The notes under the pieces: model-generated
Told to the model about the DNA's origin: nothing
What the model saw: the letters and a program-made list of their open reading frames with translations, nothing else
Database searches by the model: none
Position numbers and translations under genes: made by a program
NCBI GenBank assembly: GCA_002317295.1
Contig: DCIY01000025.1
Location: 49,782 to 84,959, forward strand
Source of the DNA: Bacteroidales bacterium UBA1714
GTDB lineage: Bacteria; Bacteroidota; Bacteroidia; Bacteroidales; Paludibacteraceae
DNA length: 35,178 nucleotides
Reading direction: 5' to 3'
Shown: piece after piece, positions 14,243-22,305 of the stretch
Position numbering within the stretch: the first letter of the stretch is position 1
How the letters are laid out: the number at the start of each line of letters is the position of its first letter

Positions 14243-16044
14243 AAGCCGAAGCTGAAGCCAAGGGAGGCGCTGAAGTTCTGGCCCTGATAGAAGGCGGGAC
14301 AGAAGGCGTTGAGGAAATAATCGGCCGTGCCGGTTACTTCGCTATATAAATCTATAGGTTTTCCAGTTCTCGGATCGATACTTGTACGCGTTACGTGGTC
14401 ATACCCACGGGCATTGTTGTACAGGAAGTTGGCCCGAACATACATATTGGGATGCACCTCGTAGACCACATTAAAGGCCACTTCTTCGTTGCGATAAATC
14501 TTATCCTTAAACGGATCCTGCGCAATGGCGTTGCCTATATCCCGACGCAGGTAGTTATACTGATTATAACGCGTATCGTGCGTGTAACTCAGTCCCAGGA
14601 ACATGCCTCGAATGGGACGGTAACTCAGTTCCACAAAGATGGATTGGGCATTGTCGCCCATATAGTGTCCCAGGCAGTAGCTGTTACTTTGATACGTAAT
14701 GGCGTCTATGCTGTGGGTGTAGCAGGCAATGTACGAACGCATAAACTCGGACTTGAGGCTCAACCCTCGTACCGGCCACCCACCCCAGTCGAATCCGACG
14801 ATATAAGAGATAGGATTGCGTTGAGGATTGGAGGACTTGAAGCGCGAGAACTTGAGTTCATCGATATACACCGAGGAGTAGAGTTTGAGGTGGTCCACCG
14901 GACGCACCGTAATGGTCGCAAACGCTTGCGAGTTTTGGTTTTGGGTATTGAGCCCTTTGGTTAACAGATGGTCCAGAGACTTGTAAAAAGCAATGGGAAT
15001 GAAGTACGCTGCCTGCACATTGTCTTCCCCATAGATGATGGAATTACCGATGGAGAAATGCACATACTTGCAGGGCATAAAAGTGAGCATATTGGCCGCC
15101 ATAAACTTGTTGGCAGGACGGTAGTTGCGCACCTGAATGGGGTTACCCTGACCATCCACCGATTGCTCGATATAGTAAGACGTGGAATCCAGCACGTTGG
15201 ACACCAGCCAGGCATGGAAATAGTCAAACTGTAACCACTTAACGGGCGTGAGTTGCAACGTGATCATGGGCGCTGCGGGCGCACGACCTGCCAGGATATT
15301 GGAGCAATGGTAAGCATCTCCCCAGCGGATATTCTCACGACTCACGCCAATACTACCCCACCAGGTATAGAGACTGATACCTCCTTTGCTGTCCGAAAAG
15401 TCGCCTCCATAATTGGCCTCCTTGTACTGCACTCCCAACAGGTTATTCAGATACGGACCCTTGGTCAGGCGGGCGCCATCGACCACTCCTGCCGGGAAAT
15501 ATTCCGGTTTGAGTCCCAGTTCACCATTCCAACTGATATCACGCAGCGAACCCCATATACTGAGGTGAGAAGCAATGTCCATTTTGAGTTCCGCCCCATA
15601 CCAGCGCTTGATAATGGCGCCCTTTTTGGACGCAATCACATCCATGCCCAAGATGGGACGAATCTGCATCTTAAACATATTATTGGCCGTGCGGTAAGAG
15701 AACTGTGGATCACACAGACTGAGGTTGTAGGTCGAGTGGTCGGTGTACTGCACATACGCCTCGCGCATGGTGTCGCGCGCCAGTGCGTACTCATTAAGGT
15801 AAAAGTCCAAATCGCGTACCTGACGCCGATTTAACTGCTCACGACGATGGTCTGCCGAATCCAGCAAAAGGACGATTTGGCGCTCCGTAAACGGCCGAAC
15901 GGCCTCGTTGAGCTGGATAATACCGTCCGTGGACAGTTCGTCCAAAAAATCATAGATGCGGCTGTACTGCAGCGACACCGGATTGTTCTGTGCCATCAGC
16001 GACACAGAACAAACCAGCATCAATATGAGTGTCCTAACTCTCAA
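14239..16044 (-). CDS. Wzi-like outer-membrane beta-barrel protein (capsule assembly family)
   Basis: The 601-residue protein matches the Bacteroidota 'capsule assembly Wzi' pattern. It has a signal peptide, a helical N-terminal segment SRIYDFLDELSTDGIIQLN..RPFTERQIVLLL, and then about 450 residues of alternating strands ending in an aromatic C-terminus (SASLGFSFGF) typical of a barrel. In E. coli, Wzi binds capsule at the outer surface. Whether this protein does so, or serves another export route, is unknown. The only start giving a complete signal peptide (MRVRTLILMLVCSVSLMAQ) is TTG at 16044, since an in-frame stop lies four codons upstream and the next ATG cuts the signal short. That TTG lies inside family B repeat sequence. 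The 3' end overlaps bcp by four bases. Confidence 0.75.
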   Translation of the reverse strand: MRVRTLILMLVCSVSLMAQNNPVSLQYSRIYDFLDELSTDGIIQLNEAVRPFTERQIVLLLDSADHRREQLNRRQVRDLDFYLNEYALARDTMREAYVQYTDHSTYNLSLCDPQFSYRTANNMFKMQIRPILGMDVIASKKGAIIKRWYGAELKMDIASHLSIWGSLRDISWNGELGLKPEYFPAGVVDGARLTKGPYLNNLLGVQYKEANYGGDFSDSKGGISLYTWWGSIGVSRENIRWGDAYHCSNILAGRAPAAPMITLQLTPVKWLQFDYFHAWLVSNVLDSTSYYIEQSVDGQGNPIQVRNYRPANKFMAANMLTFMPCKYVHFSIGNSIIYGEDNVQAAYFIPIAFYKSLDHLLTKGLNTQNQNSQAFATITVRPVDHLKLYSSVYIDELKFSRFKSSNPQRNPISYIVGFDWGGWPVRGLSLKSEFMRSYIACYTHSIDAITYQSNSYCLGHYMGDNAQSIFVELSYRPIRGMFLGLSYTHDTRYNQYNYLRRDIGNAIAQDPFKDKIYRNEEVAFNVVYEVHPNMYVRANFLYNNARGYDHVTRTSIDPRTGKPIDLYSEVTGTADYFLNAFCPAFYQGQNFSASLGFSFGF

Positions 16045-16125
16045 CTCTAAACTCTAAACTGTAGCGCCACCGGCGCGTTCTCTAAACTGTAGCGGCAACG
16101 CCGCGTTAGGCGCAGCCGTCTAAAC
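16038..16125 (-). repeat. Family B hairpin repeat between OmpH-like and Wzi-like genes
   Basis: On the minus strand it reads GTTTAGAC, a small stem, AACGCGGC-GTT-GCCGC (16092-16104), TACAGTTTAGAGAAC, hairpin GCGCC/GGCGC (16064-16076), TACAGTTTAGAGTTTAGAG, then the TTG start. Stems differ from those at 5002-5084 but linkers are the same. It has the same orientation as the other family B site that precedes a gene. Confidence 0.85.
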
Positions 16126-16719
16126 TTACTTTCCCAATCGTGCATTCATGCCCTCAATCACAGCAGCGGTGATATCATAGCCTTCAGCAGCCATGAGGAC
16201 ATTGTCGTTCATGTTGTTGGCCAGGATGATCTGGAAACGGTGATCGGCATTAAACTCGGCGAGGAACGCATTCAGGCTGTCAGCGAGTTGGCTGTTCAGA
16301 TCCTGTTGCTCGAGCAAAATCTCGTTGGTCAGTTTCTGGTTCAGTTCCTCCAACTGTTGTTGCTTCAATTGAATACGCTGATACTCACTCTGTGCACGTT
16401 CCTGACTGAGGAAAGCACCACCGTCCAACTTGCGTTGAAAATCAGCCATTTCGTTTTGCAGCGAACGACCACGGGTGTTGAGCTTGAGACGAGCGTCCTC
16501 CTGTTTGTTCAACAGTTTCTCTTGGGCTTCTTGAGCAAAAATGTAGTTCACCAGCAGGCTGTCGGTGTTGAGGTAAGCGATGGGCATATTGCCTTCTGCT
16601 ACCACGGCCTGTGCAGGAGCCTGTTTTTTGCAGCAGGGCTTAACGGCAAAGATAATGACAAACAGTGCAATCACAGCGACTGCGAGAACGACATTGATAA
16701 GCGATTGAATCTTGTTCAT
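16126..16719 (-). CDS. OmpH/Skp-family periplasmic chaperone-like protein
   Basis: Skp/OmpH proteins hold unfolded outer-membrane proteins in the periplasm. The 197-residue protein has an N-terminal membrane anchor (about 8-27) ending near CC at 29-30. The Skp start motif IAYLNTDSLL follows at about 47-56, then long charged coiled-coil arms rich in Q/E/L (about 64-160) and a C-terminal strand segment (FQIILANNMNDNVLMAAEGYDIT). It lies 21 bases downstream of the NqrM-like small gene and is probably on the same transcript. It feeds the envelope-assembly theme of the window with the Wzi-like barrel downstream. Membrane-anchored OmpH-like proteins of this size are common in the phylum. Confidence 0.86.
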   Translation of the reverse strand: MNKIQSLINVVLAVAVIALFVIIFAVKPCCKKQAPAQAVVAEGNMPIAYLNTDSLLVNYIFAQEAQEKLLNKQEDARLKLNTRGRSLQNEMADFQRKLDGGAFLSQERAQSEYQRIQLKQQQLEELNQKLTNEILLEQQDLNSQLADSLNAFLAEFNADHRFQIILANNMNDNVLMAAEGYDITAAVIEGMNARLGK

Positions 16720-16740
16720 GATACTTAAAATTAATTGTTT

Positions 16741-16950
16741 TTATAATTGTGATACATCTATTTTCGGATGCTTCGGATGGCGAGCCTCATAGTCCTGGGT
16801 GTTGACACAATGGATACCACGCTGCCTCATGGCCTGTGATTGCGAAATATGTTTGGACGAAAATCGACCATTCTTTTTCAATATCACACGCACGCTCAAC
16901 AGCACCACGGCCACTGCGACCAAACCGATGACATAGAGTATCTCACGCAT
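16741..16950 (-). CDS. Small NqrM-like membrane protein
   Basis: This 69-residue protein has one membrane helix (about 5-22) followed by KKNGRFSSKHISQSQAMRQRGIHCVNTQDYEARH. The pattern 'KGGxFpxxHI..s.aMr.kGI.C..sqD.eAR' is a recurring small-protein family in Bacteroidota, related in layout to the Na+-NQR maturation factor NqrM (DUF539), though most of its cysteines are absent. I use the ATG at 16950. An upstream in-frame ATG at 16974 lies within the promoter's -7 box and before the predicted transcription start near 16965, so it cannot be used. The gene heads the OmpH-like transcript. Confidence 0.72.
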   Translation of the reverse strand: MREILYVIGLVAVAVVLLSVRVILKKNGRFSSKHISQSQAMRQRGIHCVNTQDYEARHPKHPKIDVSQL

Positions 16951-16971
16951 ACGAATACAATATTCAGCCCA

Positions 16972-17003
16972 CAAAAGTACAAAAACTTATTCATTTGCGC
17001 AAA
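16972..17003 (-). promoter_or_regulatory. Promoter of the NqrM-like/OmpH-like unit
   Basis: On the minus strand TTTG (17000-17003), 20-bp spacer and TACTTTTG (16972-16979) fit the consensus. It decides the start of the small membrane protein by excluding the ATG at 16974. Confidence 0.85.
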
Positions 17004-17039
17004 CAAACATACATTTTTTTTAGAAAAAACAGGCGTACC

Positions 17040-17071
17040 CTTGCGTATGTGGATATTTTTTTCTAAATTTG
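17040..17071 (+). promoter_or_regulatory. Promoter of the bactofilin unit
   Basis: CTTG (17040-17043) stands 20 bp before TAAATTTG (17064-17071). Transcription is predicted near 17078, 15 bases before the ATG. It is divergent from the NqrM-like promoter. Confidence 0.8.
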
Positions 17072-17092
17072 CACGCTTAAATTTGGAAAATT

Positions 17093-17479
17093 ATGGCACA
17101 GACACAACAACCAGTTTCCGGCACGCTGTATAACGCCCTGACTGCCGGGAGTAAGATTATCGGAACCATCATTGCTGATTCGGATATCCGTATTGATGGT
17201 CAAGTAGAGGGAGACATCGAGTGCTCCGGTAAAGTCGTTATCGGCGAAAAGGGTCAATTGAAAGGAACGATCTCCTGCCAAAACGCGGAGATTATGGGTC
17301 ATGTAGAAGGCAAGGTAGCCGTGAAACAAACCCTGGCCATGCGTGCCACCTCCAACCTCAAGGGAGAGGTGAATACCCAGACGCTCATTGTGGAGCCCAA
17401 TGCTATCTTTAACGGTACCTGTAGTATGGGCGGAAAGGCCGGGCAAAGCCCTGAAGGCGGAAAGGCGAAAGGCAATTAG
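17093..17479 (+). CDS. Bactofilin (polymer-forming cytoskeletal protein)
   Basis: Bactofilins self-assemble into nucleotide-free filaments that help place cell-wall enzymes. The 128-residue protein has a short N-terminal tail, then the DUF583 beta-helix core from about 18 to 110 with regular Gly-spaced rungs such as IIGTIIADSDIRIDGQVEGD and GEKGQLKGTI. The C-terminal tail GGKAGQSPEGGKAKGN is coded by repeat DNA, including the hairpin GGGC-AAA-GCCC at 17441-17451 and GGCGGAAAGGC words (17430-17475), so it is likely species-specific. It is the first gene of a long plus-strand run and has its own promoter. Functional link with the PBP or LytM-like genes in the window is only an inference. Confidence 0.92.
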   Translation: MAQTQQPVSGTLYNALTAGSKIIGTIIADSDIRIDGQVEGDIECSGKVVIGEKGQLKGTISCQNAEIMGHVEGKVAVKQTLAMRATSNLKGEVNTQTLIVEPNAIFNGTCSMGGKAGQSPEGGKAKGN

Positions 17480-17690
17480 AGTGGCAAAGGCCACGATAAT
17501 GGTGGCCAAGGCCACGATAGTGGTAACCAAAGGTTACGATAGTGGTAAGCAGAGCTTACGATACTGGTGGCAAAACCAATATCGCGAAGCCACTATCGTG
17601 AAACCAATATCGCGAAGCAACTATCGCGAAGCCACTATCGCGAAGCAACTATCGTGAAACAACTATCGTGAGCGAAAAGCGAACATCATT
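17480..17690 (+). repeat. Family A hairpin-repeat array, copy 2 (bactofilin-DUF1015)
   Basis: Four hairpins joined by GATAATGG/GATAGTGG linkers appear in a row: GTGGC/GCCAC (17481-17494), GTGGCC/GGCCAC (17502-17515), GTAACC/GGTTAC (17523-17537) and GTAAGC/GCTTAC (17545-17559). After GATACTGG the second part begins, with about eight 14-bp units of the type ATCGCGAAGCCACT or ATCGTGAAACAACT. The array ends GTGAGCGAAAAGCGAACATCATT directly before the ATG at 17691. It is the largest copy in the window. Confidence 0.9.
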
Positions 17691-18935
17691 ATGAAAGTAA
17701 GACCATTTAAAGGAATACGTCCGCCACGGAGGTTGGTGGAGCGGGTTAATTCACGTCCCTACGATGTGCTCAGCAGCGAAGAAGCGGCACAAGAAGCACA
17801 GGGAAATGAGATGTCACTGTATCATATCATCAAACCCGAAATCAATTTTACCCCCCTGGCCGGGGAGTATGAGGAGCGCGTCTATGCCATGGCGCGCGAG
17901 CAGTTTGATATGTTTAAGGCCAAAGGATGGCTGGTACAGGACGAACAACCCATGTATTACATCTATGCCCAAACCATGGGTGAGCGAACTCAGTACGGAC
18001 TCGTAGTGGCTGCTTCGGTGGACGACTACATGAAGGGCAAAATCAAAAAACACGAATTAACTCGGCGGGACAAAGAGGACGATCGCATGCGCCATGTACA
18101 GGTCAACAATGCCAATATTGAACCCGTTTTCTTTGCCTACCATCATCGTAAGGACTTGGACGCCATTGTTGCGAATATCACTGCTACCAAACCCGAATAC
18201 GACTTCGTAGCCCAAAATGATGGATTCCGACATCGTTTCTGGGTGATTGACAACGAAAATACGATTGCCCATATTACCCATATCATGGGCCAGATCGATA
18301 CGATGTATATCGCAGATGGTCACCACCGCAGCGCTGCTGCTGCCCGTGTGGGAGACGAGATGCGTCAACATCATGCCCACCACAGTGGCGAGGAAGAGTA
18401 CAATTATTTTTTGGCCGTATGCTTCCCCGACAACCAACTGCAGGTGATGGACTACAACCGCGTGGTCAAGGACCTGAATGGCATGTCGAGCGAACAGTTC
18501 CTGCATCGGTTGGCAGAGGATTTTGAGGTGCAGGCCATGGGAACGGAAGTATACCACCCTGCCCAATTGCACGAGTTCAGTCTCTACCTGGACCACACTT
18601 GGTATCGCCTCCGCGCTCGTGAAGGACGTTATGATGACAACGATGTGATTGGTGTATTGGACGTGAGTATCAGTTCGTCCCTGATCTTGAACAAGCTGTT
18701 GGGCATCACGGATCTGAGAAGCGATAAACGAATCGATTTTGTAGGCGGTATACGGGGACTGGAAGAACTGCAACGCCGCGTAGACAGTGGGGAAATGGCT
18801 ATGGCACTGGCACTCTATCCGGTGTCCATGGACCAAATCATAGCCATTGCCGATGCGGGCAAGATCATGCCCCCCAAGGCGACCTGGTTTGAACCCAAAT
18901 TGCGTTCCGGTTTAGTTATACATGAATTGGAATAA
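17691..18935 (+). CDS. DUF1015 family protein
   Basis: The 414-residue protein matches DUF1015, a widespread but poorly studied family. It opens with MKVRPFKGIRPP and NSRPYDVLSSEEA, has a central MYIADGHHRSAAAARV block (the DGHHR signature) and ends with WFEPKLRSGLVIH. In other Bacteroidota genomes the family often stands by serine-biosynthesis genes; that context is not present here. No signal peptide. Its stop overlaps the start of the PorE-like gene by 14 bases, so the two are coupled. Biochemical activity is unknown; the His-rich motif suggests metal or nucleotide binding, but that is inference. Confidence 0.9.
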   Translation: MKVRPFKGIRPPRRLVERVNSRPYDVLSSEEAAQEAQGNEMSLYHIIKPEINFTPLAGEYEERVYAMAREQFDMFKAKGWLVQDEQPMYYIYAQTMGERTQYGLVVAASVDDYMKGKIKKHELTRRDKEDDRMRHVQVNNANIEPVFFAYHHRKDLDAIVANITATKPEYDFVAQNDGFRHRFWVIDNENTIAHITHIMGQIDTMYIADGHHRSAAAARVGDEMRQHHAHHSGEEEYNYFLAVCFPDNQLQVMDYNRVVKDLNGMSSEQFLHRLAEDFEVQAMGTEVYHPAQLHEFSLYLDHTWYRLRAREGRYDDNDVIGVLDVSISSSLILNKLLGITDLRSDKRIDFVGGIRGLEELQRRVDSGEMAMALALYPVSMDQIIAIADAGKIMPPKATWFEPKLRSGLVIHELE

Positions 18936-21006
18936 ACTGATCATATGCATATTGGCCGTCCTGACCCTGAGCGGTTGTGGCATCAAGACCAAGATCAAAC
19001 GGGCGGATCGTAAGTTTGCCATTGGCGAATATTACGATGCGGCGGATGTGTATCGTCAGATCTATCCCCGATTGGGTAAAAAAGACAAAGAAGTCAAGGC
19101 CCGCGTGGCGTTTAATCAGGCAGAGTGCTACCGCATTCTCAATAATGCCCGCGCCATCAACTCGTATCAGAATGCCATTCGTTACCACTATCCGGACAGC
19201 ATCACCTACCTGCGTTTGGCCCAGTGTCAGCAGTATCAGGGCAAGTACAGGGAGGCCGAGAAAAACTATCGTCTGTACCTGCAAACCTACCCTACGGACT
19301 ATGTGGCCCAGGCAGGATTGTATGCATGTATGCAGGTAGGCGATTGGAAAAAATCTCCCAGCCGGTATAAAGTGACCCTGGCCAAAGAGTTTAATGCCAA
19401 AAAGTCCTCCAATTATGCCCCAGCCTACATCGGTGAAGAAACCGATGCCATCATGTTTACCAGCAACCGGGAAGCCAGCAAATCGTCTTCCAATGTGAAG
19501 ACCCGTCGCGACAGTCCGGTGACCGGACAACAAACGGGTAACCTGTTTTCGACACGCAAGAATGCCAACGGACAATGGGAAGATATTGCACTGGCTGAAG
19601 GATTGTATGGCGACGCAGACGAAGACGAAGACGTAAACGAAGACCAAAACGAAAACCAAAACGACAGTGTGGGCGGCAAGACGGGTAAACCCGAATTGGG
19701 GGTTTGTTCGTTTACCGGCGATGGCAAAACGATGTATTTTACCTATTCCCAACCCAAAAACGGACAGGATCAGGGGGCTAAGATCTATGTCAGTGCCCGC
19801 GCCGGAGGCGAATGGGGCGAACCGCGTGAGGTCAAACTGTTTAACGACAGCAGCATCACCGTCGGCCACCCTGCCATCAACAGTGTCGGCGATACCCTGT
19901 ATTTTGCTTCCGATGCACCCGGCGGATGGGGAGGAAAGGATATATGGATGGCCGTCAAAGAGGGCGAGGAATGGTTAGCTCCGGTCAATCTGGGTTCCAG
20001 CATCAACACCTCCTGCGATGAGATGTTCCCCGCGTTGCATCCCAACGGCACCTTGTATTTTTCCTCCAACGGTCACCCAGGCTATGGCGGACTGGATATT
20101 TTTCAGGCCATTCCGTCTGCAGACAAGGATTCCAACGACATGCCCGTGAGTTGGGAGTTGTTTAATATGGCCACACCCCTCAACAGCAATGGAGATGATT
20201 TTGGCATCACGTTCAGTTCCAAGGCGGCCGAAGGATATTTCTCCTCCAACCGGGGACAAAAACGGGGTTATGACCTCATCTACCACTTTGTGCTGCCGGA
20301 AATGGTCTTTATGGTGGAAGGAATGGTGAGCGATAATGCGGGAGACCCGATTATTGACGGCACTCTGCGCCTGGTCGGAACCGATGGAACCAACCAGAAA
20401 GTGCAGATTCGTCGCGATGGCACATACAGTCTGCGAATCAACCGCGATGCCAAATATGCCATGCTGGCCACCTGCCGTGGTTATCTGAATGAGAAACAGC
20501 AATTGGAAACCTTCGGCCTGACAGACAGTAAAACGTATCATCAGAATTTTATTCTCTCCCCCATCTCCAAACCCATCAAAATGGACAATATCTTTTATGA
20601 GTTTGGCAAATGGGACCTGACCCAGGAATCGGAAGTGGGATTGCAACAATTGGTCAAACTGCTCAATGATAACCCCAATATCACCATTGAACTGTCCGCG
20701 CACACGGACCTGAAAGGCGATTCGGTATTTAATATGCGCCTCAGTGAGAAACGTGCCCAATCCGTAGTCACCTACCTCATTAACGCCGGCATCGAAAAAG
20801 AGCGTCTCACGCCGGTGGGATATGGCAAAACCAAACCGGTCGTGGTGGACAAAACGTTGCATAAACAATATAGTTTCCTGCCCATCAATCAGACACTGGA
20901 TGCCACCTATATCCTGTCCCTGAGCGAGGAACAACAGGAGATATGCAACGCCATTAACCGACGCACGGAGTTTAAGGTGCTGAAAACTACGTATAAACTA
21001 TACTAG
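18922..21006 (+). CDS. PorE-like OmpA-family lipoprotein (TPR, PD40 propeller, CRD, OmpA)
   Basis: The domain order is that of PorE, a peptidoglycan-binding lipoprotein of the type IX secretion machinery. A lipobox LSGC (Cys19) comes first, followed by TPR-like helices (about 30-140) and a PD40/WD40-like beta-propeller (about 165-455, with repeats such as GDTLYFASDAPGGWGGKDIW and NGTLYFSSNGHPGYGGLDIF). A carboxypeptidase-regulatory-like domain (about 463-545) and a C-terminal OmpA domain (about 556-690) complete it. Asp596 and Arg611 in HTD and LSEKRA stand at the peptidoglycan-contact positions. Length 694 agrees with PorE. An acidic/Asn tract (residues 231-248, DADEDEDVNEDQNENQND) interrupts the propeller and is coded by slipped GACGAA/AACGAA hexamers. 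Similar OmpA lipoproteins exist outside type IX systems, so the role is probable, not proven. Confidence 0.82.
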   Translation: MNWNKLIICILAVLTLSGCGIKTKIKRADRKFAIGEYYDAADVYRQIYPRLGKKDKEVKARVAFNQAECYRILNNARAINSYQNAIRYHYPDSITYLRLAQCQQYQGKYREAEKNYRLYLQTYPTDYVAQAGLYACMQVGDWKKSPSRYKVTLAKEFNAKKSSNYAPAYIGEETDAIMFTSNREASKSSSNVKTRRDSPVTGQQTGNLFSTRKNANGQWEDIALAEGLYGDADEDEDVNEDQNENQNDSVGGKTGKPELGVCSFTGDGKTMYFTYSQPKNGQDQGAKIYVSARAGGEWGEPREVKLFNDSSITVGHPAINSVGDTLYFASDAPGGWGGKDIWMAVKEGEEWLAPVNLGSSINTSCDEMFPALHPNGTLYFSSNGHPGYGGLDIFQAIPSADKDSNDMPVSWELFNMATPLNSNGDDFGITFSSKAAEGYFSSNRGQKRGYDLIYHFVLPEMVFMVEGMVSDNAGDPIIDGTLRLVGTDGTNQKVQIRRDGTYSLRINRDAKYAMLATCRGYLNEKQQLETFGLTDSKTYHQNFILSPISKPIKMDNIFYEFGKWDLTQESEVGLQQLVKLLNDNPNITIELSAHTDLKGDSVFNMRLSEKRAQSVVTYLINAGIEKERLTPVGYGKTKPVVVDKTLHKQYSFLPINQTLDATYILSLSEEQQEICNAINRRTEFKVLKTTYKLY

Positions 21007-21007
21007 T

Positions 21008-21802
21008 ATGAAACAATATTTGGAATTATGTCAGCGGGTGCTGAACGAAGGTGTAGAGAAGCATGATCGCACGGGAACGGGAACGTTGTCGGTGTTTGGT
21101 CACCAGATGCGGTTTAATATGGCCGAGGGTTTTCCATTGCTCACGACCAAGCAACTGCACCTCAAGAGTATCATCTACGAATTGTTGTGGTTTCTCAACG
21201 GAGATACCAATGTCCGCTATCTGCAAGACCATGGTGTCCGCATATGGAACGAATGGGCCGACGAAAATGGCGAACTGGGACCCGTCTATGGTCATCAGTG
21301 GCGCAGTTGGCCGGACTATAACGGGGGTACGATAGACCAAATCGCCAAACTGGTGGAGCAAATACGCCATAACCCCGATTCTCGCCGACTCATGGTCAGC
21401 GCATGGAACGTGGCCGAAGTGGACAAGATGGCCCTGCCTCCGTGTCACTGCCTGTTTCAGTTCTATGTAGCGGATAACACCCTGAGCCTGCAACTGTATC
21501 AGCGTTCAGCCGATATCTTCCTTGGGGTACCGTTTAACATCGCTTCGTACGCGCTGCTGCTGCAAATGATGGCCCAGGTAACGGGACTACAGGTTGGTGA
21601 GTTTGTGCACACCTTAGGCGATGCCCATATCTATCTCAACCACCTGGATCAGGTGCGGCTGCAACTCACGCGCGAGCCTAAACCATTACCCCAGATGCAT
21701 ATTAACCCCGAGGTGAAGGATATCTTTGGTTTTCAGTTTGAAGATTTTACCCTCACGGACTATAATCCCCACCCTCATATTGCAGGAAAAGTAAGTGTAT
21801 GA
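21008..21802 (+). CDS. thyA: Thymidylate synthase
   Basis: ThyA makes dTMP from dUMP using methylene-tetrahydrofolate. The 264-residue protein has exactly the E. coli length, with catalytic Cys146 in ALPPCHCLFQF, the RTGTGTLS loop at 21-28, HQWRSW at 96-101 and QRSADIFLGVPFN binding dUMP. The start lies one base after the PorE-like stop, and the stop overlaps the folA start (ATGA). The ThyA product dihydrofolate is the FolA substrate, so the coupling makes metabolic sense. Confidence 0.98.
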   Translation: MKQYLELCQRVLNEGVEKHDRTGTGTLSVFGHQMRFNMAEGFPLLTTKQLHLKSIIYELLWFLNGDTNVRYLQDHGVRIWNEWADENGELGPVYGHQWRSWPDYNGGTIDQIAKLVEQIRHNPDSRRLMVSAWNVAEVDKMALPPCHCLFQFYVADNTLSLQLYQRSADIFLGVPFNIASYALLLQMMAQVTGLQVGEFVHTLGDAHIYLNHLDQVRLQLTREPKPLPQMHINPEVKDIFGFQFEDFTLTDYNPHPHIAGKVSV

Positions 21803-22290
21803 TTAGTATTATCGTTGCCATATCCCAAGAAAACGCCATTGGCATACGCGGTGGCTTGCTCTGTCATTTGCCCGGCGATTTGCGTCATTTTAAGGTTGTT
21901 ACCAGCGGCAAAACCGTCCTTATGGGCGAACGGACGTATTTTTCCCTACCCCGTCACCCGCTGCCCAATCGGCGCAATATCGTGCTGACCGACCGCATGG
22001 AGTTTAACGAAGAGGGCGTGGAAGCCGTTCACAGCATGGACGAAGCATTGGCCCTCATCGCCAGCATGGATGAAGAAGTGTTTATCATTGGTGGCGGCAT
22101 GGTTTATCGCCAGTTTATGCCCCACGCCGACCGACTCTACATCACCCATATGCACCATTCCTGGCCCGACGCCGACACGTTCTTCCCGGAGATTGATTCC
22201 CAAATTTGGGAGCCTGTTGTCCGCGAAGCACATGAGGCCAACGAACAAGACCCCTATTCGTACACCATTGTCACTTATAAACGTAAATAA
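21799..22290 (+). CDS. folA: Dihydrofolate reductase
   Basis: FolA regenerates tetrahydrofolate with NADPH after the ThyA reaction. The 163-residue enzyme shows the N-terminal IIVAISQENAIG strand/loop, the active-site Asp27 in HLPGDLRHF, an NADPH-binding ERTYFSLP segment, LPNRRNIVLT, and VFIIGGGMVYRQF near 91-103. Position 22, tryptophan in E. coli, is cysteine here (LLCHLP). I believe Cys is seen in some relatives, so this is not a defect. It is translationally coupled to thyA and followed 15 bp later by yidC. Confidence 0.97.
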   Translation: MISIIVAISQENAIGIRGGLLCHLPGDLRHFKVVTSGKTVLMGERTYFSLPRHPLPNRRNIVLTDRMEFNEEGVEAVHSMDEALALIASMDEEVFIIGGGMVYRQFMPHADRLYITHMHHSWPDADTFFPEIDSQIWEPVVREAHEANEQDPYSYTIVTYKRK

Positions 22291-22305
22291 ATAATTCACA
22301 CATAA

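Noticed and set aside
17388..17657. Protein encoded across the family A array
   Set aside because: The frame is open only because the repeat unit lacks stops in that phase. Similar open frames cross the other copies, and none has a promoter or family resemblance.
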